51,959 bases of DNA from Rhodobacter sp. (GTDB lineage: Bacteria; Pseudomonadota; Alphaproteobacteria; Rhodobacterales; Rhodobacteraceae). A model generated the notes under the pieces. That model did no database searches and was not told the origin of the DNA. It was given only the letters and a program-made list of their open reading frames with translations. Made by a program: the position numbers and the translations under genes. Location: the NCBI GenBank assembly GCA_027487575.1, contig JAIYDJ010000010.1:1-51959 (forward strand), given 5' to 3'. Of the stretch, positions 51,950-51,959 are shown piece by piece. Each line of letters begins with the position of its first letter. Positions within the stretch are counted from its first letter, which is position 1.

Positions 51950-51959
51950 ATGTTCATGA
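51950..51959 (+). CDS. possible start of the next gene (truncated by window end)
   Basis: ATG 51950 stands seven bases after AAGGA (51938-51942), a good ribosome-binding site, and only three codons are visible. The product cannot be named. Confidence 0.3.

Overview
The window is high-GC DNA with dense, ATGA-overlapping operons. Its rhizobial-type L-rhamnose locus, SorC-, IclR- and DeoR-type regulators and many RbsABC-like importers suggest an alphaproteobacterium, most likely a Rhodobacteraceae member. The taxon is inferred from gene content and style, not from a marker gene. No rRNA, tRNA, CRISPR array or insertion sequence was seen. Most of the window is devoted to importing and breaking down unusual sugars and small metabolites.

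Layout. (1) 1-4445 (+): end of a P1-family peptidase, an alpha/beta hydrolase, a TTC38-like TPR protein, an Asp/Glu-racemase-like protein and an aldo/keto reductase. (2) 4510-10310 (-): an acetoin-dehydrogenase-type E1 alpha/E1 beta/E2 set, an FGGY sugar kinase and an SMP-30 lactonase, divergent from SorC-type regulator 1 (10410-11393). (3) 11390-16273 (-): class II aldolase, mtnA, mtnK, a ketose 3-epimerase-like protein and SorC-type regulator 2. Divergent from these, 16593-22808 (+) holds a complete sugar ABC importer plus dhaK and dhaL. Together they look like an uptake-coupled version of the DHAP shunt (5-deoxy- or 5-methylthio-pentose to DHAP plus an aldehyde). (4) 22996-25896 (-): a 966-residue RTX repeat protein.

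(5) 26118-40107 (-): twelve co-directional genes divergent from an IclR regulator (40303-41094). In transcription order they are an SCP2-like protein, an alpha/beta hydrolase, an AHL-lactonase-like metallo-hydrolase, an unusually large sugar-type ABC importer (four genes), a proteorhodopsin-like seven-helix protein, a flotillin-like protein, a small membrane protein, a sodium:solute symporter and an iron-type alcohol dehydrogenase. The opsin-like protein keeps the proteorhodopsin fold signatures but has Arg where the retinal-binding Lys should be, and has lost the other photochemical residues. This is the most unusual gene in the window.

(6) 41104-51657: an L-rhamnose catabolic locus. rhaR-S-T-P-Q-U-K runs on the minus strand, and rhaD plus an E. 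coli-type rhaA run on the plus strand. Between rhaR and rhaD lies a long inverted repeat whose arms overlap outward-facing -35 boxes. The window ends just after the start of a further plus-strand gene.

Recurring regulatory architecture: both SorC-type regulators sit beside paired short palindromes whose centres are 19 bp apart, and all three ABC importers have a GC-rich hairpin between the substrate-binding-protein gene and the ATPase gene.
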